Shown here one piece after another: positions 44,782 through 53,450 of a DNA stretch of 64,000 nt. Source of the stretch: Streptomyces sp. RPT161 (GTDB taxonomy: Bacteria > Actinomycetota > Actinomycetes > Streptomycetales > Streptomycetaceae). A program made the translations under genes and the position numbers. Below the pieces are notes generated by a model that did no database searches, was not told the DNA's origin, and saw only the letters and a program-made list of their open reading frames with translations. The stretch is from NCBI RefSeq assembly GCF_027533845.1, contig NZ_JAPZVN010000010.1, forward strand, positions 124,001 to 188,000, written 5' to 3'. How positions within the stretch are numbered: the first letter of the stretch is position 1; the number at the start of each line of letters is the position of its first letter.

Positions 44782-45530
44782 CCTGCCGCCTCCGGGCGGG
44801 CTGTGTGCGATCCACCAGCCCAACCTGTTCCCGCGGCTGACGACACTGGCCAAGCTGTTCGCAGCGGACTACTGGATCGTCCTCGACGACGTCCAGTTCG
44901 CCCGCCGCGACTACCAGCACCGCACCCGCCTGGCGGCCTTGGAGGACCCGCAACGGCGCCAGTGGCTCACTATCCCCACCCACCTGCCCCGAGGCCGCCA
45001 GACGCCCGTCTGCGAGGCCGTGATCGCCGCCCCAGCCGGGTGGCGACGGCGTCTGGCTCAGATGCTGCCGCACTACTACCGGGCCAGTCTGCACTGGCTG
45101 GCCATTGGTCGCGCACTCGCGCCGGTCCTCGACCTGTTCACCACCACGGACAAGACTGCCGAGGTCGCCGAGACGTCCACCCGCCTGTCGCTGGACTTCT
45201 CGGCTGGACTGGCCGGATCCTCCGCAGCAGCCACCTGCCTGCTCGGCCCGGCCGATCGAGGCGACTCGCCGACCTCGCCGATGCCACCGGCGCCCGGGGC
45301 TACCTATGCGGGACGGGCGGCATGAAATACCTGGAGAGCGACCTGTTCACCGCCCGGGACATCGCCGTGATCCCGTTCCGGACCCCAGCCAACGGGCTGT
45401 GGCAGAGCGGGCGCACGATCAGCGCGGTCCACTCCCTGATGTGCCTCGGGCCCAAGGCCCTGGCCGAACAATTGCGGACCGTTGCCACCAGCCAGGGCGG
45501 GTTGCAGCCCGCATGTCTGCGCGGCACCGA
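44723..45530 (+). pseudogene. WbqC-family gene with a frameshift
   Basis: Starts inside the end of the YdcF gene. First frame: GLCAIHQPNLFPRLTTLAKL, YWIVLDDVQFARRDYQHRTR and LAQMLPHYYRASLHWLAIGR. Near 45205 the frame changes to LGWTGRILRSSHLPARPGRS, LADLADATGARGYLCGTGG and MKYLESDLFTARDIAVIPFR. WbqC proteins are found in surface sugar and glycan loci. A one-base lesion separates the halves. It forms a cassette with the XRE-TPR and YdcF genes. The true C-terminus is unclear but lies before the palindrome at 45533. Confidence 0.65.
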
Positions 45531-45532
45531 AC

Positions 45533-45564
45533 ACTCCCCCCTCCTCGATCGAGGAGGGGGGAGT
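45533..45564. terminator. Perfect 32-bp palindrome, probable two-way terminator
   Basis: ACTCCCCCCTCCTCGA followed at once by its exact reverse complement. It sits between the plus-strand WbqC gene and the minus-strand gene ending at 45615, so it can terminate both. Confidence 0.7.
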
Positions 45565-45614
45565 ACGCGTCAACGTACCCAGTCGCGTACGACTCGGCGT
45601 ACGATGACTGTCGG

Positions 45615-46020
45615 TCAGGTGTTTTCCCGGCGGATCATCTCCCGCAGGCTGATGCGGGCGGCGGCCAGGTCCTCTTCGGTCTCCTCCAGCTTCGCTGCCA
45701 ACTCGGCGTTCTCCCGCTTGAGCGCGTCGCGCTCGGCGGCAAGTTCTTGGTTCTGGCGGGTCAGTTCCTCGATGCGGGCGACCCGGTCGCCCGCGGCACC
45801 AAGAGACACTTTGCCCACGTGTTGGCCGTGCGGCCATGCTCGATGGCCAGCCCACGGCCGAGGTCGCCAGCGACCAAGGGACAGCCGCCGGTCAACAAGG
45901 TGTACCGGACGGCGTTGGGGCTCTTGAGGTACAGCAGCTCCATCGCGGCACCGGCCAGGACCAGCAGCAGCGACAGCCGGGGTACCAGCCCGGCTGCCTG
46001 GCGCAGGTACAGCGCGGCAT
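45615..46020 (-). pseudogene. Frameshifted membrane / coiled-coil protein
   Basis: First frame, after an in-frame TAG near 46026, reads ALYLRQAAGLVPRLSLLLVL and GAAMELLYLKSPNAVRYTLL (one or two membrane helices) and GDLGRGLAIEHGRTANTWAK. A shift near 45800 leads into VARIEELTRQNQELAAERDA and AELAAKLEETEEDLAAARIS, a coiled coil ending at 45615. Family not recognised. Confidence 0.5.
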
Positions 46021-46346
46021 CCCGCGCCTACGGGTAGAAGTTCCCGGTTTTGCTTGCGATCCCACCTCCGACCTCCAGCAATGGAAGCAGGACACCTACC
46101 GGGATCCTGCACGTAGCCGCCACCACACCGCATCCCGTAGAGAACTCGAGCGAAGACTCATGTAAACGCTCACTCAGGTCTGGTGGCTCTTGGACCACTG
46201 GCGTACGGCACACGTTCCGGCCATCACGCCTTCGAGTGGCGTGCAGAGGGCCGCCTGGGGGTAGCACTTGCTGGCTGCCGATGGTCGTGATGGCCGGCAG
46301 GCAGTACTCGACAGGGACATCAGGTCAGCGGAACAGGAGTTAGCCC
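46021..46346. other. Upstream region of the coactosin-like gene
   Basis: About 325 bases with no supported gene. CAGGAG at 46334-46339 is the ribosome binding site of the next gene. Confidence 0.4.
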
Positions 46347-46742
46347 GTGGAAATCGCTCCGGAAGTCAAGGAAGCGTACGAGAAGATCAGGCTCCCCCAG
46401 TCCGATCTCAAGTGGGTCACCTTCAAGTACGACGACTCCAAGGTGGTCGTCGATACATCCGGCACCGACCACGGCGCTTTCCTAGACATGCTCCCTGACG
46501 ATGCGCCGCTGTACGCCTACTACCGCGTGGAAGTCAAGGCATCCGACGCAACGCGCACCAAGTTCGTCTTCGTCTCCTGGGTCGGCGAAAACGTATCGCC
46601 CTTAACGAAGGGCAAGGTCTCCGTCGACAAGCCCCAGATCAAGTCGATCATCAAGGACTTCTCGATCGAAATCGCGACGTCCGATCAGGGCGACCTCACC
46701 TACGACAAGATCCTCGACACGATCGGCTCCGCCGACCACTGA
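46347..46742 (+). CDS. Coactosin-like protein (ADF-H actin-binding fold)
   Basis: 131-aa protein that reads as an actin-depolymerising-factor homology domain of the coactosin type. Blocks: LKWVTFKYDDSKVV (residues 21-34), DDAPLYAYYRVEV (51-63), RTKFVFVSWVGENVSPLTKG (70-89), then DKPQIKSIIKDFSIEI (94-109) and SD...L..D.I. Eukaryotic coactosin, from memory, has WVTFKYDGS, RLFAFVRF, RSKFALITWIGENVSGL and DK...K.VV..F in the same order and spacing, at 142 aa. Lys72 corresponds to the Lys of RSKF tied to actin binding. GTG 46347 has an AGGAG site 8 bases upstream, and codon use is GC-rich though softer than neighbours (AAG/GAC-rich), so it is a normal expressed bacterial gene. Partner unknown: bacterial actin-like filaments or a host target. 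Confidence 0.85.
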   Translation: MEIAPEVKEAYEKIRLPQSDLKWVTFKYDDSKVVVDTSGTDHGAFLDMLPDDAPLYAYYRVEVKASDATRTKFVFVSWVGENVSPLTKGKVSVDKPQIKSIIKDFSIEIATSDQGDLTYDKILDTIGSADH

Positions 46743-47126
46743 CCGGGGCCCGGGGCCCGGGCCCGCACAGGGAGGAACCGGCACGCGCGCCGATACCTCC
46801 GCCGCTGCGGGCCCAGCCCCCGGGCGGAGTCGCTGCCCTCGCGTCGTCGGTCCGGGCGCCGAACGGGCCGGTCAGGCCCGGTGCGGGGGCGCCGGTGGCG
46901 TTCAGGGCGACCTGATGGTGGAGTTGGACCGGACTCTCGCGGGTGAGCTGGTGGCCGGGGCGCCCGCGCCTGACGCCTGTACTGGACCTACGGCCAGCAG
47001 AACCGGGCACGGCGGGGCCCCCGGGAATGGGCACGGAACCCCGCGTTCAAGCCTCTGGGTGTGCGAGCACGCTCGATCACGCCGTGCGGGCGATGAGCTT
47101 TCCCGGGCCCCGGTCTGACAGGCGGA
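46743..47126. other. Intergenic region with GC-rich hairpin
   Basis: No gene seen. Just after the coactosin-like gene, the self-complementary run CGGGGCCCGGGGCCCGGGCC (46745-46764) may act as its terminator. Confidence 0.4.
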
Positions 47127-47960
47127 TCAGCGTAGTCCGGCGAAGAGATCGTTCTCGGGTACGGCCGCGCCGGTGGCGTCCTGGACACGTACGAAGGTCT
47201 CCATGCCCATCAACTCGCCGAACCTCTCCTTGCCCATTTTGAGGAAGAAGATGTTCTCGCCCTGACTGGCGTGCGCGGCCAGCGCGTCGAATTTCTGACC
47301 GCTGAACGCGGTGGTGTCCACCCACGTGGTGACCGCATCGTCGGGCAGGCCTATCTCGGCCATCGCGGCGGCCTCGGCAGGATCCGGCTCCGGCATGTCC
47401 TCATGGAACTCGCGCATGATCTCGCCGAACCGCTGCATCATCGAGCGGGGCACCGTCGTCCAGTACACCTTCGGTGTCAGCGCGGTCATCTTCAGCGCCG
47501 CCATCGTGATGCGGTTGGCCTGGATGTGGTCGGGGTGGCCGTAGAAGCCGTTTTCGTCGTAGGTGACGACCACATCGGGTCGGTAATGCCGCATGAGTTC
47601 CGCGAGTCGGGCGGCGCCTTCCTCCACGGGGGTCTTCCAGAAGGATCCCGGGGCGTCGTTGCTCGGCCAGCCCGTCATCCCGGAGTCGGCATAGTCCAGC
47701 ATCTCCAGATCGCTGACCTTCAGGACGTCACAGCTCGCCTCGAGTTCTTGACGGCGCATCAAGGCAACGGCCGCCGGATCGTGCCCGGGATCACCCGGCT
47801 TGACACCTCCCGGTCCATCACCGCAGCCGCCGTCGGTACACGTCACCAGGACCGTACGGATGCCCTCCGCCGCGTACCGCGCGAGGACCCCTCCGGTTCC
47901 GGTGGCCTCATCGTCGGGGTGGGCGTGCACTGCCATGAGCGTCAAGGGCCGGTCAGTCAT
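47127..47960 (-). CDS. PIG-L family zinc deacetylase (GlcNAc-PI / MshB-like)
   Basis: 277-aa LmbE/PIG-L amidohydrolase. Zinc ligands and base lie in HAHPDDEATGTGG (H-P-D-D-E) and GFYGHPDHIQANR (third His); LVTCTDGGCGDGPGGVKPG and RRQELEASCDVLKVSDLEML are family blocks. Relatives remove acetyl groups from N-acetylglucosaminyl conjugates (mycothiol or antibiotic sugars). The central insert differs from MshB and Mca, so the substrate is open. Cytoplasmic. ATG 47960 has AGGAGG 8 bases upstream. Stands alone. Confidence 0.9.
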   Translation of the reverse strand: MTDRPLTLMAVHAHPDDEATGTGGVLARYAAEGIRTVLVTCTDGGCGDGPGGVKPGDPGHDPAAVALMRRQELEASCDVLKVSDLEMLDYADSGMTGWPSNDAPGSFWKTPVEEGAARLAELMRHYRPDVVVTYDENGFYGHPDHIQANRITMAALKMTALTPKVYWTTVPRSMMQRFGEIMREFHEDMPEPDPAEAAAMAEIGLPDDAVTTWVDTTAFSGQKFDALAAHASQGENIFFLKMGKERFGELMGMETFVRVQDATGAAVPENDLFAGLR

Positions 47961-48687
47961 GAAACAGTCCTCCTGCAGAAATACTTCTCGATCCGAGTGC
48001 GCGGCGGGCGTACCGCGATCCCGAGGGCCCGGATCCTGACGGGGCGACGACCTTGTGGTCTTCGTGTTCTCCGCGCGTGCCGCCCCGGTCCCTCGGTCGA
48101 TGCAACAGTGCTGGCGGGAGCGGTTGTTCCCGGCACGCACGGAACATCTCGACACGTCGGGTTCGCAGGGCGGTCGGCTTCGCCAGTGGGCCGCGGGCAT
48201 AACGGTGATACGGCACGGCTGCGTGCCTCCGGGCACTCTTTGGGTACGCCCCGAGCGCCCGGGCAGACGCGATTCCTTCCAGTCCGCGCGCTCTCCGTTA
48301 CCTCACTGTTGCGGAGGAAGAGCTACCGACTACGCCCCAGAAGCCTTACGGCACTGTCGTCAGTCCCGCCGGTGTCGATGAACGTCAGTTTCCGAGCACA
48401 GACTCCTCGGTCATCGGCTCACTGCCGCATAGTGCCGAGGCCGGTCTTCGCTGCAAGGTCCGGGCCCGTCGACAGCCATGACATCTGGTACCTGCTGAGG
48501 GAACGCGACGCATGGGTCGCGGCCCGCTAGGTGAGCAAAACCGGCGAGGTCACCGGGTGCCCACCGCGTGCACGCAGAGCGCGGGTGCCGCCGTCGATGC
48601 AGGTGAGGCCGAACATGCTCACCACGTCCGGCGCATCGCGGAAGACACAGCCAGCGGACTGGCCCTTGAACGTGCCGCCGCAGCGGT
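47961..48687. other. Region without a supported gene
   Basis: About 730 bases. Promoter of the deacetylase gene at the left edge. A short plus-strand tail DIWYLLRERDAWVAAR ends at 48530 and may be a relic. Confidence 0.35.
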
Positions 48688-48842
48688 AGTACGCGGACTC
48701 GTTACGCCACCTGGCTCAGCAGTCGGCGGCCAAACGGCGCGACTTGATGCAGGGCCTCATCGACCAGGGCGTGACACAGGCCGACATCGCACGCGAGCTC
48801 GGCGCGACGCGTCAGGCCATTCGGAAGATGCTGGCCTGCTGA
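48688..48842 (+). pseudogene. Helix-turn-helix relic
   Basis: A frame opened after an in-frame TAG reads DSLRHLAQQSAAKRRDLMQG, then GVTQADIARELGATRQAIRK and stops at 48842. The second part is a clean HTH of the Hin/MerR-like kind. No start codon with a ribosome binding site; probably the tail of a lost regulator or small plasmid gene. Confidence 0.45.
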
Positions 48843-48865
48843 GGCGCCGCCCGGACGATCACGTC

Positions 48866-49091
48866 CGGAGCCAGAGCCGGATCGCCGCAGTGGTGACGGT
48901 GCCATGGAAAACTGGGCGCGCTCGTCGAACCTCATGGCCACGGCCCGGAAGTTCTTCAGCGCGTTGATGGTCCCGTCCACTTCGTTCCTGCGCTTGTGGA
49001 TCGCCTTGTCGAAGCCGGTGGAGCGTCCGCCCCTGCTACCGCGCCGTTGGCGGTTGGCCCGCTGGCTTTTCGGCTCGGGGATGGCGCGCAA
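48866..49091 (-). mobile_element. IS5-family transposase C-terminal relic
   Basis: AIPEPKSQRANRQRRGSRGG, RSTGFDKAIHKRRNEVDGTI and NALKNFRAVAMRFDER are the end of an IS5-type transposase including the region of the last catalytic Glu (RRNEV). A shift near 48915 moves the final VFHGTVTTAAIRLWLR to another frame. The rest of the element is absent. Confidence 0.75.
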
Positions 49092-49190
49092 TTGCTCACC
49101 GGCTGCCACAGCCTGACCGGACCGTGCCTCCCCCGTGGGCGCGGTCCTTCGTGACTTCCTGCCAATCCCCCCGCGGCAGGAGACCACATC

Positions 49191-49373
49191 TCATCCGTGC
49201 AGGGCCCGGTCCACCGCAGAACCCAGCGCTTCAGGGTCGACTGCGGCCAGCAGGACGCCCTCCGGCGGCAGCGGAGCCCGATCAGCCACCCGGGCCGCAT
49301 GCCACAGGCCATCGAGCAACTGTGCCAGGCCCTCGCCTCGATCGGCCACTGTCTCGAAGTCCTCGCGCTCCAA
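49191..49373 (-). other. Short coding-like frame, possible relic
   Basis: 60-residue minus-strand frame EREDFETVADRGEGLAQLLD, HAARVADRAPLPPEGVLL, ending ALGSAVDRALHG. Composition is protein-like, but there is no clear start or family. Confidence 0.3.
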
Positions 49374-49400
49374 CGCCTCGGCGAGCCAACGCCATCTGGG

Positions 49401-52334
49401 TCACGGCGATGATGGTCGCGCTGGAGCCATCGTCTGATTCATGTCGTCGATCGTCTGCCACAGCCGCAGTGCCCGCCCGCGGTGCTGGCGCGCCAGGTCG
49501 TGGACGCCGGCGGCGGCGTCCAGGTCGCCGATCAGTTGCCAGCACGCGGCCTCGTCCTGACGGTCGCCGTGCCGGTGGAACAGGTCCGCCGCGCGCTCCA
49601 GGGCCGGACTCGCCCGGTCCCGGTCGTGCTGACCGGCGTACACGCGGCCGACTTCCAGCAGCGTGTACGCGGCGCACCGCTCGTCGGCCAGTTCCTCGAA
49701 GGTGGTCAACGCCTGCCACAGGCAGCGCAGCGCCTCGTCCGGATCACCGCGCCGATCGTGCAGTCGGCTGAACCGCCGCAGCACGACCGCTACCCGATGC
49801 CCGTCGTCGAGCGCCCTGGCCTGGCGCAAGGCCTGGTCGAACCAGGACTCCGCCTCGTCGAGTTCGCCCTGCATGAGCCGCATCACGGCCATCGAACAGG
49901 ACAGGTACGCTTCGAGGTGCCGGTCGCCCTCGCCGACCGCGATGGCCAGCGCCTGCTCGACACGCTTGAGGGCTTCGTCGTCACGGCCCTGCACCCGGCT
50001 GACCGTGCCCAGCATCGCCACCGACAACGCCTCGCCGCGCTTGTCCGCGCCGTCCTGGCACAGCGCGACGGAGGACTCCAGGGCACGTGTCGCCCCGTCG
50101 AACTCGTCTCGGTAGATGTGTAGTTGGCCAAGGCCGCGCAGCAGCACCGATGCACCGCGCACGTTGCCAGCGACCTCGGCCGCGCCCAACGCGAGCCGGT
50201 GCCCGTGCTCCCAGTCCTGATACAGGCACCTGTGGTCGTAGTAGGTCACCGCGCTGGCCGCCAGCTCCCAGGCCAACTCGTCCAGTCCCCAGTCCACGGC
50301 CAGTTTCACCGCGCCGAGCAGGGTTTCGCGTTCCGCGTCGAACCAGCCGACCGGGTCGGCCATCAGCCGGTCCACGACCGCGTCGGGCAGCGACAGGCGT
50401 GGCGCCGAACCGGGCTCGCCGACCAGCAGCCCGGCCGGCAGCCGATCGGTGCCGCGCCCGGCCAGATCGAGCCAGGCGGACAGCACCCGGACAATCGCGT
50501 CCCGCTTGTCCGCCGCCGGCAGCTGAGCGGCGATCTCCACCGCACAGGTCCTGATCAGGTCGTGCAGCCGGTAGCGCGGCTGGCCGATGGCGTCGGTGGC
50601 GGTGAGCCGCACCAGGCTGGCGTCGACGAGGGTGTCCAGCACCTCCTCGGCGTCAGAGCGGTCCAGCAGCGGGCCGAGCACCCAGCCGGGCAGAGTGTAG
50701 GCGCCGAGCAGACCCAGCAGGCTCAGAGCGCGCACCGCGTCGTCCGGCAGCAGCCGCAAGCTCAGTTCGACGCTGGCTCGCACGCTGAGATCCCCGATCC
50801 TCAGCTCGGCCAGCCGCCGGGACTCATCCTCGATCCGTTCCCGCAGCACCCGCAGCGACCAGGCCGGGCGGCCGGCGAGCTTGGCGCCTGCGATCCGGAT
50901 CGCCAGCGGCAGGTTGCCGCAGCAGTCGAGAATCGCGTCGGCCTCCGCCGGTTCCCGCTCGACCCGCCGCCGCCCGACGATGCCGGTGAACAACTCCCGC
51001 GCTTCTGCCGGGCTCAGCACGTCCAGGTCGATATGCCGGGCGCCGGGAAGTTGCGTCAGCAGAGTGCGGCTGGTGATCAACACGGCACAGCCGTCGGCCC
51101 CCGGTAGCAACGGCAGCACTTGATCGGCGTGACCGGCATCGTCCAGCACCACCAGCATCCGGCGGTCCACCAGCAACGAACGGTAGAGCGCGGCCCGTTC
51201 GGACAGCCCTTTCGGGATCGCGCTGCCGGCGATCGAAAACGCACGGAGCGCCTCGGCCAGCATCATCGCCGGATCCCGCGGCTCATCCGATGTCGCGGCG
51301 AGGTTGAGGTAGAGCTGGCCGTCGGGGAAGGTGGCGCTCGCCAGTCGCGCGGCGTGCGTCACCAGACAGGACTTGCCGACGCCGGGACCGCCCACGATGA
51401 CGGCCACCGGGGCCCGGTTCGGCGCCGACCCGTCGAGTAATCGAGCGACATCGGCCAGCGCGTCGGCTCGACCCACGAAGTCGGGTACGTCGAGCGGCAG
51501 TTGGCGCACCGGCATCGCCATAACCGGTTCAGCGGCCGCCCTGCCAGGACTTTCCGGTCGTGGGTCCGAGGGGCCGCTCGCCGGGACAGGGACCGCCAGG
51601 GCGGGATCGGCGGCCAGGATGCGCAGATGCAGCGCCTGGATCGGTGGGGTGGGGTCGACGCCGAGTTCGCCTGCCAGTGTCCGGCGCAGCCGCTCGTACA
51701 CCTGCAGCGCCTCGCCTTGCCGCCGGCACCGGTAGAGAGCCACCATCAGGTGTTCTGCGACTTGCTCGTCGTAGGGGTGCTCGCGTAGCAGGGCGGTCAG
51801 CTCCTCGATGACCTCACGATGACGCCCCAGGTCGAGTTCGATGCTCAGGCACAGTTTGTGCGTGGCCGCGCGCTTCTCGTTCAGCCGTGCGGCATCGAGC
51901 TCCAGGATCCGGCTGGAGATGTCGACCAGGGCGTTGCCGCGCCAGCAGGTCAGCGCGCGCCGCAGCGCGACAGCTGTCTCGGACGGGGCCTTGTGCCGTT
52001 CGGCGAGGTGCCGCTCGTGGTCGAACTCCAGTAGGTCGAGCTGATCCGGGGTCAGGTGGATCTGGTAGCCGCCGCGCCGTGTGCTGATCAAGGAGCCGGG
52101 TGCTCCGCAGGCAGCGAGGTTGCGGCGCAGCCCGGAAAGAGCATCCTGGACCTGACGGACAGCGGTGGTGGGTGCCTTCTCGTCCCACATCACGGCGACG
52201 AGCCGTTCCGTGGCGACAAGGTTGTTGGCGTCGACCAGAAGCGCGGCCAGCATCTTGGCCTGCCGCGGTCCGTCGAGCCGCACCTCGCGCCCGGCGATCT
52301 GGACGTGTAACGGTCCCAGCACGCCAAATCTCAT
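49401..52334 (-). CDS. AfsR/SARP-type transcriptional regulator with NB-ARC and TPR domains
   Basis: 977-aa regulator, commonly a pathway-specific or global activator of antibiotic genes. Order: OmpR-like winged helix (1-95, ISTRRGGYQIHL wing), bacterial transcriptional activation domain (96-245), NB-ARC ATPase from about 280 with P-loop GGPGVGKS (315-322), LVVLDDAGHADQVLPLLPGA (Walker B), LPLAIRIAGA (GLPLA motif), then TPR helices to the end (HLEAYLSCSMAVMRLMQGEL, AAYTLLEVGRVYAGQHDRDR). Family length is usual. ATG 52334. No biosynthetic cluster is in the window; the divergent genes are two small secreted proteins, possible targets. Confidence 0.92.
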   Translation of the reverse strand: MRFGVLGPLHVQIAGREVRLDGPRQAKMLAALLVDANNLVATERLVAVMWDEKAPTTAVRQVQDALSGLRRNLAACGAPGSLISTRRGGYQIHLTPDQLDLLEFDHERHLAERHKAPSETAVALRRALTCWRGNALVDISSRILELDAARLNEKRAATHKLCLSIELDLGRHREVIEELTALLREHPYDEQVAEHLMVALYRCRRQGEALQVYERLRRTLAGELGVDPTPPIQALHLRILAADPALAVPVPASGPSDPRPESPGRAAAEPVMAMPVRQLPLDVPDFVGRADALADVARLLDGSAPNRAPVAVIVGGPGVGKSCLVTHAARLASATFPDGQLYLNLAATSDEPRDPAMMLAEALRAFSIAGSAIPKGLSERAALYRSLLVDRRMLVVLDDAGHADQVLPLLPGADGCAVLITSRTLLTQLPGARHIDLDVLSPAEARELFTGIVGRRRVEREPAEADAILDCCGNLPLAIRIAGAKLAGRPAWSLRVLRERIEDESRRLAELRIGDLSVRASVELSLRLLPDDAVRALSLLGLLGAYTLPGWVLGPLLDRSDAEEVLDTLVDASLVRLTATDAIGQPRYRLHDLIRTCAVEIAAQLPAADKRDAIVRVLSAWLDLAGRGTDRLPAGLLVGEPGSAPRLSLPDAVVDRLMADPVGWFDAERETLLGAVKLAVDWGLDELAWELAASAVTYYDHRCLYQDWEHGHRLALGAAEVAGNVRGASVLLRGLGQLHIYRDEFDGATRALESSVALCQDGADKRGEALSVAMLGTVSRVQGRDDEALKRVEQALAIAVGEGDRHLEAYLSCSMAVMRLMQGELDEAESWFDQALRQARALDDGHRVAVVLRRFSRLHDRRGDPDEALRCLWQALTTFEELADERCAAYTLLEVGRVYAGQHDRDRASPALERAADLFHRHGDRQDEAACWQLIGDLDAAAGVHDLARQHRGRALRLWQTIDDMNQTMAPARPSSP

Positions 52335-52554
52335 GTTCCCCCCGGAACTTGACGATCAGCGCCGATCCCCCGGCTGACCTCGCACTAGGACGAACCTAGG
52401 ACGGCTGACGGACCCCTGTCCATAGCGTCACCGCAGCGGGCTCACCGAAAGGGCGTCGGCCCCAGCCTCAACTCATCACCTTGTCAGACGGCACACGGCG
52501 ATCGCGGCCATCGCGCCCGCGACGTCACTACTTGTTCAGGGGGAAGTCTCGGCA
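52335..52554. other. Divergent promoter region upstream of SARP gene
   Basis: No gene. Holds the SARP promoter and the region leading to the secreted-protein relic. No obvious heptamer direct repeats of the SARP-box type were picked out by eye. Confidence 0.35.
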
Positions 52555-52860
52555 AGAAGCTGGCCGCGACCACGGCGCTGATCGGCGCCATAGCCACGGG
52601 CTGGATGTTGGCCGGGGCACCGGCGGACGCGGCACCGCGGAGCGCCGTAACGCCGACGATCGCGGATGTGGGAATCCGGCTGAGCACCAGTCACGCCGTG
52701 GCGGTGTACGGGTGGTACTTCAACATCGACAACAATCACAAGGGCGCCCAAGACCTCTACCCGTGGATGCATGACGGGATCGACGCCGACTGCTGGAGCG
52801 ACCGGGGAGCAACCGGTCGCCCGGTGAGGATGGGGTCAAGCCCGACGGGGACTGCGCGAG
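52555..52860 (+). pseudogene. Damaged small secreted protein
   Basis: A frame with a signal-like start (KKLAATTALIGAIATGWMLA, GAPADAAP) and mature part IADVGIRLSTSHAVAVYGWY, FNIDNNHKGAQDLYPWMHDG. No start codon with a proper spacing is found in frame, and after about 52800 the residues look random, so both ends seem broken. The pattern resembles small secreted Trp/Tyr-rich proteins like the next two genes. Confidence 0.45.
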
Positions 52861-52904
52861 GCGCAGGCCGGGCTACTTCGAGTACACCGAAAGCGAGACA
52901 ATCA

Positions 52905-53450
52905 GTGAAACTTAGAATCAGAAGTTCCATCCTGGCGGGGGCGCTGGCCTTGATCTCCACGTCCGGCCTGGTGGCCGTGAACGCGCCGGCGGCGCACGCC
53001 GCATCCTGCGGTTCGGACCGCGTCCTGGCGAGCAACCCGACCGACCTCTACGGGTACAACCTCGGCGTCATCTCCAACAAGCACCTCGGCAAGCTGTACA
53101 TCGGGTACATCCCGAGCTGCCGGATGGAGTACGCGGAGGTGCACTGGGACCAGAACGCCGACCTGTCCATGATCGGCGACAACTACATCTGGCTGCAGGA
53201 CGCCCACGGCCACCAGGCGGGGAAGGCGGACATCGGGAGCCTGGGCCAGTACGGCGAGTACGGGTCCTCGAACCTGGTGCCCATCGACAGCTTCGGCTAC
53301 AGCTACAGCCAGCCGAGGCTGCACATCGGGCTCACCTTCAGCGGCGGCAGGACCCCGACCTGTCGCCCGACCGACTACTACGGCAACGGCCACAGCTTCG
53401 CCACCGGCGGCAGCGAGGCCAGCCACAACTGGCAGGTGTGCGGCATATGA
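52905..53450 (+). CDS. Secreted protein of unknown function
   Basis: 181-aa exported protein. GTG 52905 gives a Sec signal (KLRIRSSILAGALALISTS, cleavage near AHAAS). The mature part is beta-rich: SCGSDRVLASNPTDLYGYNL, KLYIGYIPSCRMEYAEVHW, with four Cys that could form two disulfides. A DUF2690-like pattern (C....L...IGY...C...WA.V) is possible. Its stop overlaps the ATG of the next gene (ATGA), so the two secreted proteins are made together and may work as a pair. Confidence 0.7.
   Translation: MKLRIRSSILAGALALISTSGLVAVNAPAAHAASCGSDRVLASNPTDLYGYNLGVISNKHLGKLYIGYIPSCRMEYAEVHWDQNADLSMIGDNYIWLQDAHGHQAGKADIGSLGQYGEYGSSNLVPIDSFGYSYSQPRLHIGLTFSGGRTPTCRPTDYYGNGHSFATGGSEASHNWQVCGI

Noticed and set aside
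50124-51107. 327-codon plus-strand open frame
   Set aside because: Antisense to the SARP regulator; no motif.
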